From contig NZ_FOBL01000001.1 of the NCBI RefSeq assembly GCF_900109825.1, positions 62,001 through 126,000 on the forward strand: a stretch of 64,000 nt of DNA. Reading direction: 5' to 3'. This stretch comes from Alkalibacterium putridalgicola. Lineage in GTDB: Bacteria; Bacillota; Bacilli; Lactobacillales; Carnobacteriaceae_A. A program made the position numbers and the translations under genes. A model generated the notes under the pieces. It was not told the DNA's origin. It worked only from the letters and a program-made list of their open reading frames with translations, and searched no databases. Of this stretch, positions 62,951 to 64,000 are shown piece after piece (the stretch's first letter is position 1; each line of letters begins with the position of its first letter).

Positions 62951-64000
62951 CTAAATAAAGTCTAAAGGCTGATAATCTATCGATATAAAGATGCCTTTAG
63001 CCTGTTCTTTCTGCGTTTCCTGCAGTAACTGATGTATTTTATCTGTCAGTCCGGTCTCTTGTTTGTACTTGATCAGGACTTGAAAATGATAGCGGTTGTG
63101 CGTCCGGGCGATCGATTTAGGCGTAGGTCCAAGGACGATGGCTTTATCTGACAAGGCTGGACGGATATAATCCGTATACTGTCTGATTTTTTTGGCAGCC
63201 GTCATTTCATTTTCATGACTCACAGAGATCTTTAAAAGAAAATAGTACGGACTATATTCACTTATATGCCGTAAATGCATTTCTCTTTTATAGAATGAAT
63301 CATAATCGTGCTGCTTGGCATACTGGATGGCATAATGTTCAGGATTATAAGACTGGATAATCACTTTGCCTTCTTTTTCTCCCCGCCCCGAACGACCGCT
63401 CACTTGAGTCAGCAGCTGGAACGTTTTTTCGGCAGAGCGGAAATCCGGCAATCCAAGAGCCGTATCTGCATTGATCACACCGACAAGCGTCACATCTGGA
63501 AAATCCAGACCTTTGGCGATCATCTGTGTGCCCAGCAGGATATTCGCTTCTTTTCTCTCAAACTGATTGAAGAGTTTTTCATGAGCACCTTTTTTACGGG
63601 TCGTATCCACATCCATGCGTATGATCCCCGCTTCCGGGATCAATTCCTTCAGTTCTTTTTCCACTTTTTGCGTGCCTGTGCCATAATACCGGATGGACCG
63701 GCTCTCACACTTCGGACACTTCTTGGGGATGCCTTCTTCATGTCCGCAGTAATGACACTTCATGGTCTTCGTGTCCATATGCAGCGTCTGAGAGATGTCA
63801 CAGTTCGGGCATTCCAGTACATAACCGCAGTCTCGGCACATGACGAATGAGGAAAAGCCGCGTCTGTTCAAAAGGAGCACAGACTGTTCGTTCCGTTCGA
63901 TCCGCTTTTTCAGACCGTCAAGCAGCGCTTCGGAAAAGATCGAATGGTTGCCGCTCTTCGCTTCTTCTCTCATGTCGATCACGTCGACTTCGGGCATGGG
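62951..64000 (-). CDS. priA: Primosomal protein N' PriA, C-terminal part (cut by the window edge)
   Basis: Replication-restart helicase; about the last 349 residues are present and the gene continues beyond 64000. The zinc-binding cysteines form the expected clusters: CRDCGYVLECPNCD and CHYCG, CPKCES. Helicase motifs IV-VI follow: LLGTQMIAKGLDFPDVTLVG and TQVSGRSGRGEKEGKV. The C-terminal domain ends IDYQPLDFI, 15 nt before fmt. The apparent ATG at 63997 is internal, not the start. Confidence 0.96.
   Translation of the reverse strand, partial: PMPEVDVIDMREEAKSGNHSIFSEALLDGLKKRIERNEQSVLLLNRRGFSSFVMCRDCGYVLECPNCDISQTLHMDTKTMKCHYCGHEEGIPKKCPKCESRSIRYYGTGTQKVEKELKELIPEAGIIRMDVDTTRKKGAHEKLFNQFERKEANILLGTQMIAKGLDFPDVTLVGVINADTALGLPDFRSAEKTFQLLTQVSGRSGRGEKEGKVIIQSYNPEHYAIQYAKQHDYDSFYKREMHLRHISEYSPYYFLLKISVSHENEMTAAKKIRQYTDYIRPALSDKAIVLGPTPKSIARTHNRYHFQVLIKYKQETGLTDKIHQLLQETQKEQAKGIFISIDYQPLDFI

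Noticed and set aside
63308-63850. Plus-strand open frame of 180 codons antisense to priA.
   Set aside because: A shadow frame opposite the conserved zinc-binding and helicase motifs of priA.

Overview
The window reads as ordinary chromosomal backbone of a low-to-moderate GC Gram-positive bacterium, most likely a lactic acid bacterium (Lactobacillales), perhaps in the Carnobacteriaceae (Alkalibacterium/Marinilactibacillus-like). The pointers are the fabT-fabH-acpP-fabK-fabD-fabG cluster with FabK instead of FabI, FabT in place of FapR, a LysM protein of the SAG1386/EF1546 type beside recQ and cmk, and a C30-carotenoid-type desaturase. The genus is inference. Almost every gene is on the minus strand; the exceptions are tRNA-Arg, one HAD phosphatase and rpmB. 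There is no rRNA, insertion sequence, prophage or CRISPR array. No new multi-gene system stands out; the interest lies in regulation, start codons, paralogues and one unusual operon.

Region by region (minus-strand operons run right to left). 1-4.5 kb: type II fatty acid synthesis with its FabT regulator, a strong promoter, twin FabT-type operators and a third internal operator. 4.5-8 kb: a DUF2187 protein, a MarR regulator, tRNA-Ser joined to pgsA, a YflT-like stress protein and a ZIP metal transporter. 8-12 kb: tRNA-Arg, an isolated cobalamin adenosyltransferase and two tandem but separately transcribed glutamine synthetases, the second with a changed feedback residue. 12-19.5 kb: hup, der, rpsA, cmk, LysM protein, recQ and ypbB-like gene, in Bacillus-like order. 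19.6-20.7 kb: riboflavin transporter ribU under an FMN riboswitch with an attenuator. 20.7-30.8 kb: ResDE-like two-component system, rluB, scpB, scpA, ribT-like gene, lysA, punA, deoB, xerD, fur. 30.9-38.4 kb: cvfB, pyk, pfkA and dnaE. 38.4-39.8 kb: a SufT-like gene and a divergent HAD phosphatase. 39.8-43.1 kb: an HrtBA-like ABC exporter in one operon with a crtN-like desaturase. 43.2-49.1 kb: an oppDFBCA oligopeptide transporter. 49.3-55 kb: a second acyl carrier protein, plsX, recG, fatty acid kinase fakA and an Asp23-family gene. 55.3-64 kb: rpmB (+), then thiN, rpe, rsgA, prkC, stp, rsmB, fmt and priA (cut by the right edge).

Fatty acid metabolism ties the two ends together: de novo synthesis and FabT at the left; PlsX, a second ACP and FakA, which handle phospholipid initiation and exogenous fatty acids, at 49-55 kb; pgsA makes phosphatidylglycerol. 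Glycolysis (pfkA-pyk), nucleoside salvage (deoB-punA), translation (rpsA, rpmB, fmt, rsmB, rsgA) and chromosome maintenance (scpAB, hup, xerD, recG, recQ, priA, dnaE) account for most of the rest. Twelve genes appear to begin with GTG, TTG or CTG, and several starts were moved from the longest reading frame on ribosome-binding-site evidence; these changes are stated gene by gene.
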